From: Anaerolineae bacterium
GTDB taxonomy: Bacteria; Chloroflexota; Anaerolineae; Aggregatilineales; Phototrophicaceae
DNA length: 64,000 nt
Direction: 5' to 3'
NCBI GenBank assembly: GCA_022820665.1
Contig: JAJEFB010000045.1
Span: forward strand, 94,392-158,391
The notes under the pieces were generated by a model. It saw only the letters and a program-made list of their open reading frames with translations. It ran no database searches and had not been told where the DNA came from. The number at the start of each line of letters is the position of its first letter. Position 1 is the stretch's first letter. Positions 53,435 to 61,606 of this stretch are shown here, piece after piece. The translations under genes were made by a program, and so were the position numbers.

Positions 53435-55930
53435 ATGAAAAAGCGCATCCGTGGATTAAAACGGGCTACCTTCCAGTTGGATTTCGATCTGTATCGGGTC
53501 AAGGTGCCAATACCCGGCTATGACGGTTCCCATCTCAGCGTCATTGATCTGTCCCCGCAAGACATCGACCAGACAATCGTTTTCCAGCATGGATTCGCCG
53601 GCGTCGCCGAATCCTGGGAATACCAGCTCACGCATTTTGCCCATCAGTTTCGCGTTATAGCGCCGGAACTGCGCGGGCATGGACAGAGCGACGCCCCGCA
53701 CAGCGAGTATGACATGCGGGAGCTCGTTGAAGATTTGCACACTGTCGTTACTTCGCTGAATGTCCCGCAGAAATTTGTCCTGATCGGCCACTCCTTTGGC
53801 GGCGCGATCTGTGTTGAATACGCCAATGCCTATCCGGAGCGCATCGCCAAACTCGTGCTGGTTGCCACAGCCGGGGAATATCCCCTGCCCAGGGCGGCGT
53901 CCTTGCTCTTTCACATTCCCATTAAAATCGCCGTTCCCTTTTGGCGCTATCGCCGCAAATGGGACGCGGAATATCATGTGCTGAAGAAGATGTACCTCAA
54001 CGCGCTTCATCAGTGGCAGGGCTGGTCGCTTCTGCGCAATATCACAGCGCAGTCGCTTGTTATCACCGGCGAACGAGATACCTATTTCCCGCGATACATA
54101 TATAACGATGTCGCCAAGATGATGCCGGAGGCCGAGGTCTATGACATAGGATCGGCAAAACATAAAGTTCAGTTAGAGCGGCACGAAGCGGTCAACCGCG
54201 CCATTGAACGCTTCATTTTGGCCGCCCAGCACAGCAGTTGGCGCAGCGAATCCGCGCTCGATAAACTCAATCGCGGCAAACCTTGGTTGAGCCACTATCA
54301 CCTCGACACGCCACACACGATTCCTATTCCCAATCAGCCGCTCTTTCGTTTTCTGGAGAGCGCCGCCGACTGGCGACCCAAAGGAATCGCCACCGTGTTT
54401 TATGGCAAGACCATGACCTACCGTGACCTTGAGGCGCGAGTCAATCAGTTCGCGCGCGGCTTGAGCAAGATTGGGGTCGGACCCGGCGATCGCGTGATGA
54501 TCGTCTTGCCCAACACGCCGCAATTCATCATCGCCTATTACGCGATTCTCAAACTTAATGCCGTGGTCGTGCTTTCCAACCCCGACGCCAACGAGCAATT
54601 GATCGCTTCCCAGGCGCAAGACACCGGAGCCAAAGTTCTCGTCACGCTTAGCGCCTTTAGCGAACTGGCGGACTTGATTCAGCGGACCACAACAGCCCAA
54701 ACCGTTATCTTCACCCGGATTGGCAAGCACGTCACGACCAGCCAGAGCAAGGCTTTTGGCCGGCATAAGCACCCAACGCAATCGGACGAAGCAATCGCCC
54801 AACGCATCGGCAAATTCATGTCTGATGTCATGAATGATGAGCTGCCGACACCTCCTCAAGTTGATGTGAATCCAAGAGATCTCGCGGTGATCTCTTTTAC
54901 CAGCGGCACCACCAGCAAACCCCGAGGCGTCTGTCTGTCGCACAGAAACCTGGTCGCCAATGCCTTGCAAACGAGGCACTGGATGCCCGAAATCGAATAT
55001 GGCGAGGAAACCGTCATGGCGGTCGTGCCCTTCGAACACAGCTATGGCATGACCGCGGCCATGAATCTGCCGATTTTGATCGCAGCCAAAATCGTGATCG
55101 TTTCAGTCTTTGAATTGAAGCAGGTGCTTGAGCAGATTAAGCGGCACAAGCCGACGCTCTTCCCGGGCGTGCCCTCTATGTTCACCTTGATCAACCAGGC
55201 GCCCAACGTCAGAAGCTACGGACTCTCCTCCATAAAAGCCTGTATCAGCGGCGCGGCCCCCTTGCCGGTGGAAGTGCAGGAGGCTTTTGAAAAACTCACC
55301 CGGGGCCGTCTTGTCGAGGGATACGGGCTCACCGAAGCGGCGCCCGTCACGCATTCCAATCCACTGTATGGACTGCGAAAGATCGGATCAATTGGCGTGC
55401 CGCTCCCCAATACAGATGCCAAAATCGTCGACCTGGTTGACGGTAACGAGGTGCCCGCGGGAGAGATCGGCGAACTGATCGTCCGGGGTCCGCAAATTAT
55501 GCAAGGATATTGGCGCTCTCCCGAAGAGAATGAGTCCATCCTGCGCGACGATTGGTTGCATACCGGCGACGTCGCGATTATGGACGACGAAGGCTACTTC
55601 AAGATCATCAGCCGCAAACGCGACACCATCTTCACGGGAGATTTCAGTGTCTACCCGCGAGATGTTGAAGAAGTTCTCTACGAGAACAATAAGGTTCTGG
55701 AAGCTGCCGTCGTCGGCGTCGGCAGAGAATCCGGCAAGCAAAAGATCAAGGCTTTTGTTGTGCCCAGGCCCAACGCCACCTTGTCCAAGGAGGAGCTGGT
55801 CGCCTTGTGCAGGAGGCGCCTGGAAGAATATGCGGTGCCCTGGGAGATTGAGTTTCGGCAAGAGTTGCCGCGATCATTTATCGGCAAAGTGCTGCGGCGC
55901 ATGCTTTTTGAAGAGGAGATGGGAAAATAG
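53435..55930 (+). CDS. alpha/beta hydrolase fused to a class I acyl-CoA ligase (AMP-binding)
   Basis: A protein of 831 aa. Residues ~15-275 form an alpha/beta hydrolase with nucleophile elbow GHSFGG (Ser ~120), an Asp in TGERDTYFP and a candidate His in AKHKVQLERHE. Residues ~295-831 form an ANL-family adenylating enzyme with the P-loop SFTSGTTSKPRG, EGYGLTEAAP, the hinge-side TGDVAIMDDEGYFKIISRKRD and a C-terminal Lys in SFIGKVLRRM. One chain could release an acyl acid and then activate it to acyl-CoA, in fatty acid or wax/ester turnover. The order hydrolase-then-ligase is unusual. The substrate is unknown. A LON-domain gene follows after 9 nt. Confidence 0.88.
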   Translation: MKKRIRGLKRATFQLDFDLYRVKVPIPGYDGSHLSVIDLSPQDIDQTIVFQHGFAGVAESWEYQLTHFAHQFRVIAPELRGHGQSDAPHSEYDMRELVEDLHTVVTSLNVPQKFVLIGHSFGGAICVEYANAYPERIAKLVLVATAGEYPLPRAASLLFHIPIKIAVPFWRYRRKWDAEYHVLKKMYLNALHQWQGWSLLRNITAQSLVITGERDTYFPRYIYNDVAKMMPEAEVYDIGSAKHKVQLERHEAVNRAIERFILAAQHSSWRSESALDKLNRGKPWLSHYHLDTPHTIPIPNQPLFRFLESAADWRPKGIATVFYGKTMTYRDLEARVNQFARGLSKIGVGPGDRVMIVLPNTPQFIIAYYAILKLNAVVVLSNPDANEQLIASQAQDTGAKVLVTLSAFSELADLIQRTTTAQTVIFTRIGKHVTTSQSKAFGRHKHPTQSDEAIAQRIGKFMSDVMNDELPTPPQVDVNPRDLAVISFTSGTTSKPRGVCLSHRNLVANALQTRHWMPEIEYGEETVMAVVPFEHSYGMTAAMNLPILIAAKIVIVSVFELKQVLEQIKRHKPTLFPGVPSMFTLINQAPNVRSYGLSSIKACISGAAPLPVEVQEAFEKLTRGRLVEGYGLTEAAPVTHSNPLYGLRKIGSIGVPLPNTDAKIVDLVDGNEVPAGEIGELIVRGPQIMQGYWRSPEENESILRDDWLHTGDVAIMDDEGYFKIISRKRDTIFTGDFSVYPRDVEEVLYENNKVLEAAVVGVGRESGKQKIKAFVVPRPNATLSKEELVALCRRRLEEYAVPWEIEFRQELPRSFIGKVLRRMLFEEEMGK

Positions 55931-55939
55931 TTTCTCGTT

Positions 55940-56596
55940 ATGCATGATCTGCCGCTGTTTCCGCTGAACACTGTTTTGTTCCCCGGCATGCAACTCAAAC
56001 TGCATATCTTTGAAGAACGTTACAAGTTGATGATCCGTCGCTGTATTCATGACGAAGCGCCATTTGGCGTGATCTTGATCAAGAGCGGTCGCGAAGCGCT
56101 GGGACCGGTCGCAATTACCCACGACGTCGGCTGCGCGGCGAAAATTATCGAGGTGCAGAAACTCCCCTTTGATCGCATGAATATCGTCGCCGTGGGACAA
56201 CGACGCTTTCGCCTTCGCGGGCTGGATCACAGCAAGCCCTATCTGGTTGGCGATGTCGAGTACTTTGTGCCACGAGAAGACGACAAAGCAGCCATGCGCC
56301 AATTCGGCAGAAGACTGCGCCCGCTCATCATTCGCTACCTGGAAATCCTCGCCTCAGCGGAAGAAGTGGACTTCGATCCGGAGCAAATCCCCCATTCCCC
56401 CAAGTCCCTTGCCCAAATCGCCGCTATACTTTTGCAGGCTGACAATACGCAGAAACAAGAATTGCTCCGCCAGGATAAAATGGCGCGTCTTTTGAACTTG
56501 CTGGTCGAGATCTATCGCTTGGAGACAATGCTGCTGGGCATGCGCTTGAACCCGCCCGATGATGACTTCAACATTGGACCCTTTTCCAGCAACTAA
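55940..56596 (+). CDS. stand-alone LON substrate-binding domain protein
   Basis: A protein of 218 aa consisting of a Lon N-terminal domain (LPLFPLNTVLFPGMQLKLHIFEERYK...AKIIEVQKLPFDRMNIVAVGQRRFRL) and a helical tail (~130-205). There is no ATPase or protease part. Such proteins are widespread but poorly understood and may bind protein substrates. It is probably co-transcribed with the upstream fusion gene (9 nt gap). The SD is not obvious, suggesting coupling. Confidence 0.85.
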   Translation: MHDLPLFPLNTVLFPGMQLKLHIFEERYKLMIRRCIHDEAPFGVILIKSGREALGPVAITHDVGCAAKIIEVQKLPFDRMNIVAVGQRRFRLRGLDHSKPYLVGDVEYFVPREDDKAAMRQFGRRLRPLIIRYLEILASAEEVDFDPEQIPHSPKSLAQIAAILLQADNTQKQELLRQDKMARLLNLLVEIYRLETMLLGMRLNPPDDDFNIGPFSSN

Positions 56597-56684
56597 TCTG
56601 GCATGCCAAGGCAATCGCTGAAATTTGTTTTTTCACCACAAAGACACGAAAGTAATTCCAAGGAAATAATGAGAAATAACCAGG

Positions 56685-56800
56685 TTTGTAGCGAAAGTTC
56701 TGCATGTAATCCCAATCCCGCCAAATGCGCTCCCCCGCCCTGATGCTTCGGGGAGGGGGCCGGGGGTGGGGTTGAATAAATGCATTTTCGCATTCTCATT
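56685..56800 (+). repeat. G-rich intergenic repeat, copy 2
   Basis: Same first ~48 nt and same ending as 49218-49337. Its internal hairpin is different and contains CCCTGATGCTTCGGG, shared with the repeats at 14541 and 58562. Confidence 0.8.
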
Positions 56801-56857
56801 ACTTACTTGCACTTACTTCAGTGATTCCAAGTAAGGAATGCAAAAAAATAAGGAGCC

Positions 56858-56940
56858 TGTACGGGCGAGCCGGCGGCTCGCCCTTAAAATGAACATAAGC
56901 GGAACGATAGCAATGGGTCAGCCACCGGCTGACCCGTACA
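56858..56940. repeat. REPIN-like 83-bp element, copy 1
   Basis: Two 9-bp/3-nt hairpins (GGGCGAGCC-GGC-GGCTCGCCC and GGGTCAGCC-ACC-GGCTGACCC) face each other across ~38 bp. The outermost 16 nt, from TGTACGGG to CCCGTACA, are inverted with two mismatches. Copy 2 at 63891 differs at five positions only. Flanks (AATAAGGAGCC before, GATTTCGAC after) are also shared. Confidence 0.8.
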
Positions 56941-57157
56941 GATTTCGACGCGGATGTGGATAGGGATTTGGGCTGATATTTTGCATGACTTACTTGCACT
57001 TACTTCTGTCCCCGGTGCCGTCGGTGATAAAGAAAGAGTTTTGAAGCGACTGCCCGGTGTGGAATACTACAATCCATCAGACATGGTAGAATCGTGCCGC
57101 GGATAATCGCTTGAAGTCCGCCGCCGATCAGCATAAGCGGAGTTTAGAGGTAGGCTA

Positions 57158-58345
57158 TTGACAAGCGTCCTCAAATACTTGTTGCGGCTATCCCTTGTAC
57201 TCTCCGCTACCGCCATCCTGCTTGAGATTGCGTTTCAACTTGCCTTTCCCAGCTTGCCGGGGGAACTGATAGGGCGTATGCCGCAATACCGCGAGCGATC
57301 TGGATTTGCTTTAGTTACGGAACACGGCGCGAGAGAATCTCCCGCCGGCGAAGTTGCCGCGATACATGTCGACCAGTATTCTGGCGACCTCTTCCGATTA
57401 ACCTGCCTCTCGGCGGATCACGCGCAATTCTTTGAGCCTTATAGCGTGAGATTTACCCGCGACCAACACGGATTCCGAAACGAAGAACCATGGAACGAAG
57501 ACCTTGATTTGGTCGTCCTTGGAGATTCCTTCACCGCCGCGGAAGCGATACAAAATCCCTTCTGGACCGGGCTTTCCGATTCGCTGCTTTCATTGGCTTT
57601 TCCCGGCAGCGGCACAATCGAACAAAGTCTCTTGCTGGGGGCTTACGGACTGCCGCTTCAGCCGGATACGGTCGTCCTGGCTTACTTCGCGGGCAACGAT
57701 CTCTCCGACAATCAAGTCTTCCAGGAAATGCGGCGTCAAGGCAAGTCGATTGCCGACCGAGTACACCAGAATCGCTCCCCATTCGAGTATCTGGTGACCG
57801 TTCATATAGCATTGTATCTCCGCGATATGATCCATAAAGCCAACATAAGCGACTGTCATTATCCACAAGTCGCAGCTACAGATCCAGCGATGCCGGTTGC
57901 CTTTTTTGACGACATGCTGCCGATCCTCGCCCTGGACGCCGACGCCTTGCGCGCCAGCGACATGTTCCAAGCCACCCTGACCTCCATAGTACAGATGGCG
58001 CAAGATCTAAGCGCGCGCGGAATCCGCTTTGTCATGATGTATATCCCACAGAAGGCTGAACTGGTCTGGCCATACCTGAACGCGGAGAGCAAACGCGCGA
58101 TCGCGTCCTACCTTGCAGAGAACCTTTCGCCGATTGCGCCGGAGATGATTGACAAGAATATCTCCGCCCAGCGCGATCTCTGGTTGTCAGTCGCGCTGGA
58201 ACAACGGATCGAGTTCCTGGATATGACGCCGGCTCTGCAAGCAGCCATAGAAAACGGAAACTCGCCCTACTTCTTTGCCGATACGCACTGGAATCAATTG
58301 GGACACGATCTCGCCCGTCAGGAACTGCAGAAATTCCTGAATTAG
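57158..58345 (+). CDS. SGNH-hydrolase-fold protein, membrane-anchored or secreted
   Basis: A protein of 395 aa, TTG start with AGAGGT 7 nt upstream. An N-terminal hydrophobic helix (YLLRLSLVLSATAILLEIAF) anchors or exports it. SGNH blocks: VVLGDSFTAAEA (catalytic Ser, ~124), FPGSGTIEQS, YFAGNDLSDN and DTHWNQLGHD with the Asp-x-x-His pair near residue 377. Family members act as esterases or O-acyltransferases on envelope polysaccharides. It lies upstream of the carbamoyltransferase cassette on the same strand, separated by a 550-bp repeat region, so a shared pathway is plausible but not shown. Confidence 0.78.
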   Translation: MTSVLKYLLRLSLVLSATAILLEIAFQLAFPSLPGELIGRMPQYRERSGFALVTEHGARESPAGEVAAIHVDQYSGDLFRLTCLSADHAQFFEPYSVRFTRDQHGFRNEEPWNEDLDLVVLGDSFTAAEAIQNPFWTGLSDSLLSLAFPGSGTIEQSLLLGAYGLPLQPDTVVLAYFAGNDLSDNQVFQEMRRQGKSIADRVHQNRSPFEYLVTVHIALYLRDMIHKANISDCHYPQVAATDPAMPVAFFDDMLPILALDADALRASDMFQATLTSIVQMAQDLSARGIRFVMMYIPQKAELVWPYLNAESKRAIASYLAENLSPIAPEMIDKNISAQRDLWLSVALEQRIEFLDMTPALQAAIENGNSPYFFADTHWNQLGHDLARQELQKFLN

Positions 58346-58561
58346 TGTAGGCTTGATGTTGTTTGCAATCTGTGAGGAATCAATGATTCTCTCATTGAAT
58401 AAACCTGCCAAACTTCCTATCTACAGTCATATCGAAATCTGTAAGGCTTGTCAGGTACTGAAAGTCTTACGCATAGGCAACTGTAACAATACCGAAACGG
58501 TACAAAAAAGAGGGTCAATCCTTGCGTAAGGCAACAGATTACTGCGGAATCCGCTAAGTTT

Positions 58562-58640
58562 AGCTCCCCTTCCCTGATGCTTCGGGATACTTCCCCCGTG
58601 AGGCGGGGGACCGAGGGGGCGCTGGGCCGGGGGATGGGGT
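58562..58640 (+). repeat. G-rich intergenic repeat, copy related to 14541
   Basis: Begins AGCTCCCCTTCCCTGATGCT, contains the CCCCC-GTGAGGC-GGGGG hairpin and GGGACCGAGGGGGCGC (also at 33371), and ends GGGGATGGGGTAG. Confidence 0.65.
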
Positions 58641-58664
58641 AGAAAAACGCGGTTGCATGACCCA

Positions 58665-58729
58665 GTACCGGACAAGCCTTGTAGACCCTCGCGCTGCACA
58701 GCAGCCGCCCACGCAAAATAACTTGCGTC
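58665..58729. repeat. twin-hairpin element, copy 2
   Basis: TGTAGACCCTCGCGCTGC with hairpin GCTGC-ACA-GCAGC, then ACGCAA-AATAAC-TTGCGT. Compare 32741-32803. Confidence 0.6.
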
Positions 58730-58740
58730 CGGCGGTGTTT

Positions 58741-58860
58741 AGCTCCCCCTCTCGTAGTGCGGTGTCTACGCGCACCCCTTGTGGGATTTCCGCCCCCCGT
58801 TTGGCGGGGGGACTGAGGGGGGAACAGGGTCGGGGGTGAGGGCTTAAATTCGCAGGACTA
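58741..58860 (+). repeat. G-rich intergenic repeat with GTGTCTACGC loop
   Basis: It contains GTGC-GGTGTCTACGC-GCAC (58757-58775), related to the 19-nt module, the CCCCCCG-TTTGG-CGGGGGG hairpin (58793-58811), and the ending TTAAATTCGCAGGACTAACTTGG, nearly shared with ~14664-14686. Confidence 0.6.
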
Positions 58861-58895
58861 ACTTGGAACGACTAGCGAAGGGGAGAAATATTCAC

Positions 58896-59126
58896 TTGAA
58901 AAAACTCTGGAAGATCGCCTGGGAGCGCTTCAGTCTCAATTCCAGCATTGTGGCTGACGGCAATGGCCGATTCATCGCCACGCTATTCTATTTCACGATT
59001 TTCTTGCCCTTTGGACTTTTGTCCGCGCTCTTCATGGATCCCTTGCGCACCCGCAAGACGCAAGTATCCTGGCAGTCGCGCGAACCGGTCCCTTCTGATC
59101 TTGACTCGGCGCGAGAGCAGGGTTGA
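58896..59126 (+). CDS. SxtJ-like small membrane protein
   Basis: A protein of 76 aa, TTG start behind GGGGAG. One or two hydrophobic segments (FIATLFYFTIFLPFGLLSALF) followed by MDPLRTRKTQVSWQSREP. This resembles the C-terminal part of SxtJ-family proteins, which pair a membrane helix with a D-P-L-R ... W pattern and accompany carbamoyltransferases. It is shorter than typical SxtJ (~130 aa), so the first helices may be missing. Its stop is 2 nt before the carbamoyltransferase start, indicating coupled translation. Confidence 0.62.
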   Translation: MKKLWKIAWERFSLNSSIVADGNGRFIATLFYFTIFLPFGLLSALFMDPLRTRKTQVSWQSREPVPSDLDSAREQG

Positions 59127-59128
59127 GC

Positions 59129-60919
59129 ATGTATATTCTGGGCATATCAGCCTTTTATCACGATTCCGCCGCCGCCTTAATCAAGAATGGCGAGTTGGTA
59201 GCCGCCGCCATGGAAGAACGCTTCACGCGGGTCAAACACGACAATGGCTTTCCCCAGCTTGCCGCGGAATTCTGCCTCGAACAAGCGCGGATTACCCCTG
59301 ATGAACTTGATTACGTGGTCTTTTACGAAAAGCCGCTGCTGAAGTTTGAACGCATATTGCAAACAGCCTTGAACACCTTTCCTCGCTCATCCGGCCTCTG
59401 GCGAGAGTCCATGCTCACATGGTTGACGGACAAACTCTGGGTGCGCAGCCACCTGGCTCGCGGTATCGGCGTTCCCAACGACAAAATACTCTTTTGCGAT
59501 CACCATATGAGCCACGCCGCCAGCGCATTTTTCGCCTGTCCCTACAAGGAAGCCGCGATTCTGACCGTGGATGGCGTTGGCGAATGGACGACCACCACCT
59601 TGGGCGTCGGCAAAAGCTCGCTCGGCGAGGCTGATGCCATGACGCCGAGCATCGACCTCTTCGAAGAGCAGCGTTTCCCGCATTCTTTAGGTCTGCTCTA
59701 TTCGACATTTACTGCCTGGCTCGGCTTCCGCGTCAATAACGGCGAATACAAAGTCATGGGTATGAGCCCTTACGGCGAAGCGCGATATCTGGACAAAGTT
59801 TACAAAGTCGTCGCCGGTGACCGAACCACAGGATCATTTCGCCTCGATATGTCCTATTTCGACTTTCATCGTTCCACATCGCGCAGTTACAGCGATAAGT
59901 TTCTTGATCTGTTTGGGGATAAGCGCGACCCCGACAGTGAATTCTTCACCGCCAGCACACAGCCTCATCGCAAGGACGAAAAACTGGCGATGGAAACGAA
60001 TCAGTATTATGCCGATGTCGCAGCCAGCGTGCAGCAAGTCACCGAAGATACCCTCATTAACATCGCCACCTACCTGCACGGCAAGACCGGCATGAAAAAG
60101 CTGGTGATGGCTGGCGGCGTCGCCCTCAATACCAAAGCCAACTGGCGCATCCTCAATGAAACTCCTTTTGAAGAACTCTGGATCCAGCCGGCGGCCGGCG
60201 ACGATGGCGGTGCCTTGGGCGCGGCGCTTTGGGCATGGCATATCGTCCTGGGCAAACCGCGCGGATGGGTGCAGTCGCACGCCTATTTCGGCAAGGGTTA
60301 CGACGACGCCCATTGCAGGTCATTCCTCGACGCCGCCGGCTTGCGCTATGAATCCTTTGACGACGAATGCAAATTGACGGAAACCATCGTCGACGCGCTG
60401 ACCCGGCAGCAGGTTATTGGATTTCACCAGGGGCGATTCGAGTGGGGTCCGCGCGCTCTGGGCAATCGCAGCATTCTGGCTGATCCCCGCGGCGAAGAAA
60501 TGAAAGAAATCGTGAATACAAAGATCAAGTTTCGCGAACCCTTTCGGCCCTTCGCTCCTGTTATTCTCCGCGAGCGCTCGCCGGAATATTTTGACTATCC
60601 GCAAGTCGCCAAGCACGATACGCCTCGCTATATGTTGATGGTCGCCCCGATCAAATCGGAGAAACAGTCGGAAATCCATGCCGTCAACCACGAAGGCACG
60701 GGACGGCTTCAATCCATTGACCGAGATACCAACCCGCGCTACTATGATGTCGTCAAGCAGTTTGGCGACGCCACTGGCGTGCCCGTTGTCCTCAATACGT
60801 CGTTTAACCTGCGGGGCGAGCCAATTGTCAACACGCCCCAAGAGGCTTTTAACACCTTCCGCAATAGCGATATCGATATGCTCGTCCTTGGTTCACACGT
60901 GGTAAGGAAACCCCTCTAA
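59129..60919 (+). CDS. carbamoyltransferase (NodU/CmcH/TobZ family)
   Basis: A protein of 596 aa. The N-terminal Kae1-like domain opens with YILGISAFYHDSAAALI, has metal-ligand His in CDHHMSHAASAFF, and ALLTVDGVGEW-type LTVDGVGEWTTTTLG. The C-terminal YrdC-like half shows QGRFEWGPRALGNRSILADPR and IKFREPFRPFAPVI. The family transfers carbamoyl from carbamoyl phosphate to hydroxyl groups of sugars, antibiotics or toxins via carbamoyl-AMP. The substrate here is unknown; a surface glycan or lipid is likelier than a toxin because no biosynthetic cluster surrounds it. It is flanked by SxtJ-like and DUF5989 genes. Confidence 0.93.
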   Translation: MYILGISAFYHDSAAALIKNGELVAAAMEERFTRVKHDNGFPQLAAEFCLEQARITPDELDYVVFYEKPLLKFERILQTALNTFPRSSGLWRESMLTWLTDKLWVRSHLARGIGVPNDKILFCDHHMSHAASAFFACPYKEAAILTVDGVGEWTTTTLGVGKSSLGEADAMTPSIDLFEEQRFPHSLGLLYSTFTAWLGFRVNNGEYKVMGMSPYGEARYLDKVYKVVAGDRTTGSFRLDMSYFDFHRSTSRSYSDKFLDLFGDKRDPDSEFFTASTQPHRKDEKLAMETNQYYADVAASVQQVTEDTLINIATYLHGKTGMKKLVMAGGVALNTKANWRILNETPFEELWIQPAAGDDGGALGAALWAWHIVLGKPRGWVQSHAYFGKGYDDAHCRSFLDAAGLRYESFDDECKLTETIVDALTRQQVIGFHQGRFEWGPRALGNRSILADPRGEEMKEIVNTKIKFREPFRPFAPVILRERSPEYFDYPQVAKHDTPRYMLMVAPIKSEKQSEIHAVNHEGTGRLQSIDRDTNPRYYDVVKQFGDATGVPVVLNTSFNLRGEPIVNTPQEAFNTFRNSDIDMLVLGSHVVRKPL

Positions 60920-60946
60920 TCGGCAAGCACTTTGCGAGGAGACAGA

Positions 60947-61159
60947 ATGACTTCCAAAGCAAAAACAGGCAAGAACACGCCGAGCGCGCTTCAAGATTTC
61001 TTCATGCGCCTGGGAGTGCTCGGCGAGCTGCTCGCCTTTTTGTGGAAACGCAAATTGTATTGGATGTTGCCGCTGGTGATCACGCTCCTGGTCTTCGCCC
61101 TCGTGATCATGTTTGGCAGCGCCAGCCCCGCCGGCGTCTTCATCTATTCGCTATTCTAG
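60947..61159 (+). CDS. DUF5989 (SxtK-like) small membrane protein
   Basis: A protein of 70 aa with GAGGAG 6 nt upstream of the ATG. It has LGELLAFLWKRKLYWMLPLV, a single strong helix and the end ASPAGVFIYSLF, matching the DUF5989 pattern (FLWxRKxWWxxPL ... FIYTLF). Members accompany carbamoyltransferases. It starts 27 nt after the carbamoyltransferase stop. Confidence 0.78.
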   Translation: MTSKAKTGKNTPSALQDFFMRLGVLGELLAFLWKRKLYWMLPLVITLLVFALVIMFGSASPAGVFIYSLF

Positions 61160-61196
61160 GGCGGTTCGCTATGCCGTCCGGCAGTAAGGGGCAGCC

Positions 61197-61586
61197 GTGG
61201 ATCTAAAGACGATCGTACTGATTGCGCTGCTGGCGCTGATCGCCTGGCTTGGTTGGCAAGTCCACCGGCGCTCAGCCAGACAGCAAGCGATTTATGGCGG
61301 CGCCCCGGCCGCTATCTTCAACTTCCTTTCCGGACTATGCTTCGCGGCCATCCTGCCCGCGGTCTGCGCGTCGGTCTTGGTCTTGCATCCGGATATGCTG
61401 CAAGTCGCCGGCATCACCCTCAGCCCCATCATCGTTATCCTCGTCGGTCTGGCGCTGCTGAGCCTGCTCTTCTCGATCCTCTTCGCCCTCTTCGAGCGCC
61501 GCCCCCTGGAGCGCGCGCAGCAAAAAACAGCCCTGCGCGACGCGCAAGGCTGGACAGAACAAGATGCCAAGACTTCGGGGCTGTAA
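61197..61586 (+). CDS. three-helix membrane protein, unknown function
   Basis: A protein of 129 aa, GTG start with AAGGGG 6 nt upstream. Membrane segments at ~5-20, ~40-63 and ~72-95; the soluble tail is charged (FERRPLERAQQKTALRDAQG). It is 37 nt downstream of the DUF5989 gene and probably the last gene of the cassette. Not recognised as a known family. Its stop is 20 nt from the gyrB stop. Confidence 0.62.
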   Translation: MDLKTIVLIALLALIAWLGWQVHRRSARQQAIYGGAPAAIFNFLSGLCFAAILPAVCASVLVLHPDMLQVAGITLSPIIVILVGLALLSLLFSILFALFERRPLERAQQKTALRDAQGWTEQDAKTSGL

Positions 61587-61606
61587 CTACGAACCTGACT
61601 GATGAT

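Larger units (their letters stand above)
56597..57157. other. repeat-filled intergenic region
   Basis: 561 bp with the G-rich repeat (56685-56800) and the REPIN-like element (56858-56940), preceded by a CACAAAGACACGAAAGTAAT motif also seen in altered form at 53249. I see no gene. Confidence 0.6.
58346..58895. other. repeat-filled intergenic region before the carbamoyltransferase cassette
   Basis: 550 bp without a gene. It holds a G-rich repeat (58562-58640), a twin-hairpin element (58665-58729) and a second G-rich block (58741-58860). Within it CCCCCGT(G/T)(A/T)GGCGGGGGAC(C/T)GAGGGGG occurs twice. Confidence 0.6.

Noticed and set aside
54173-55039. 288-codon minus-strand ORF opposite the acyl-CoA ligase
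   Set aside because: Antisense shadow of conserved adenylation motifs with no family features of its own.
58896-61586. Reading the carbamoyltransferase cassette as a saxitoxin-type toxin cluster
   Set aside because: Only the carbamoylation genes are similar; no sxtA/G-like or other toxin biosynthesis genes are present in the window.
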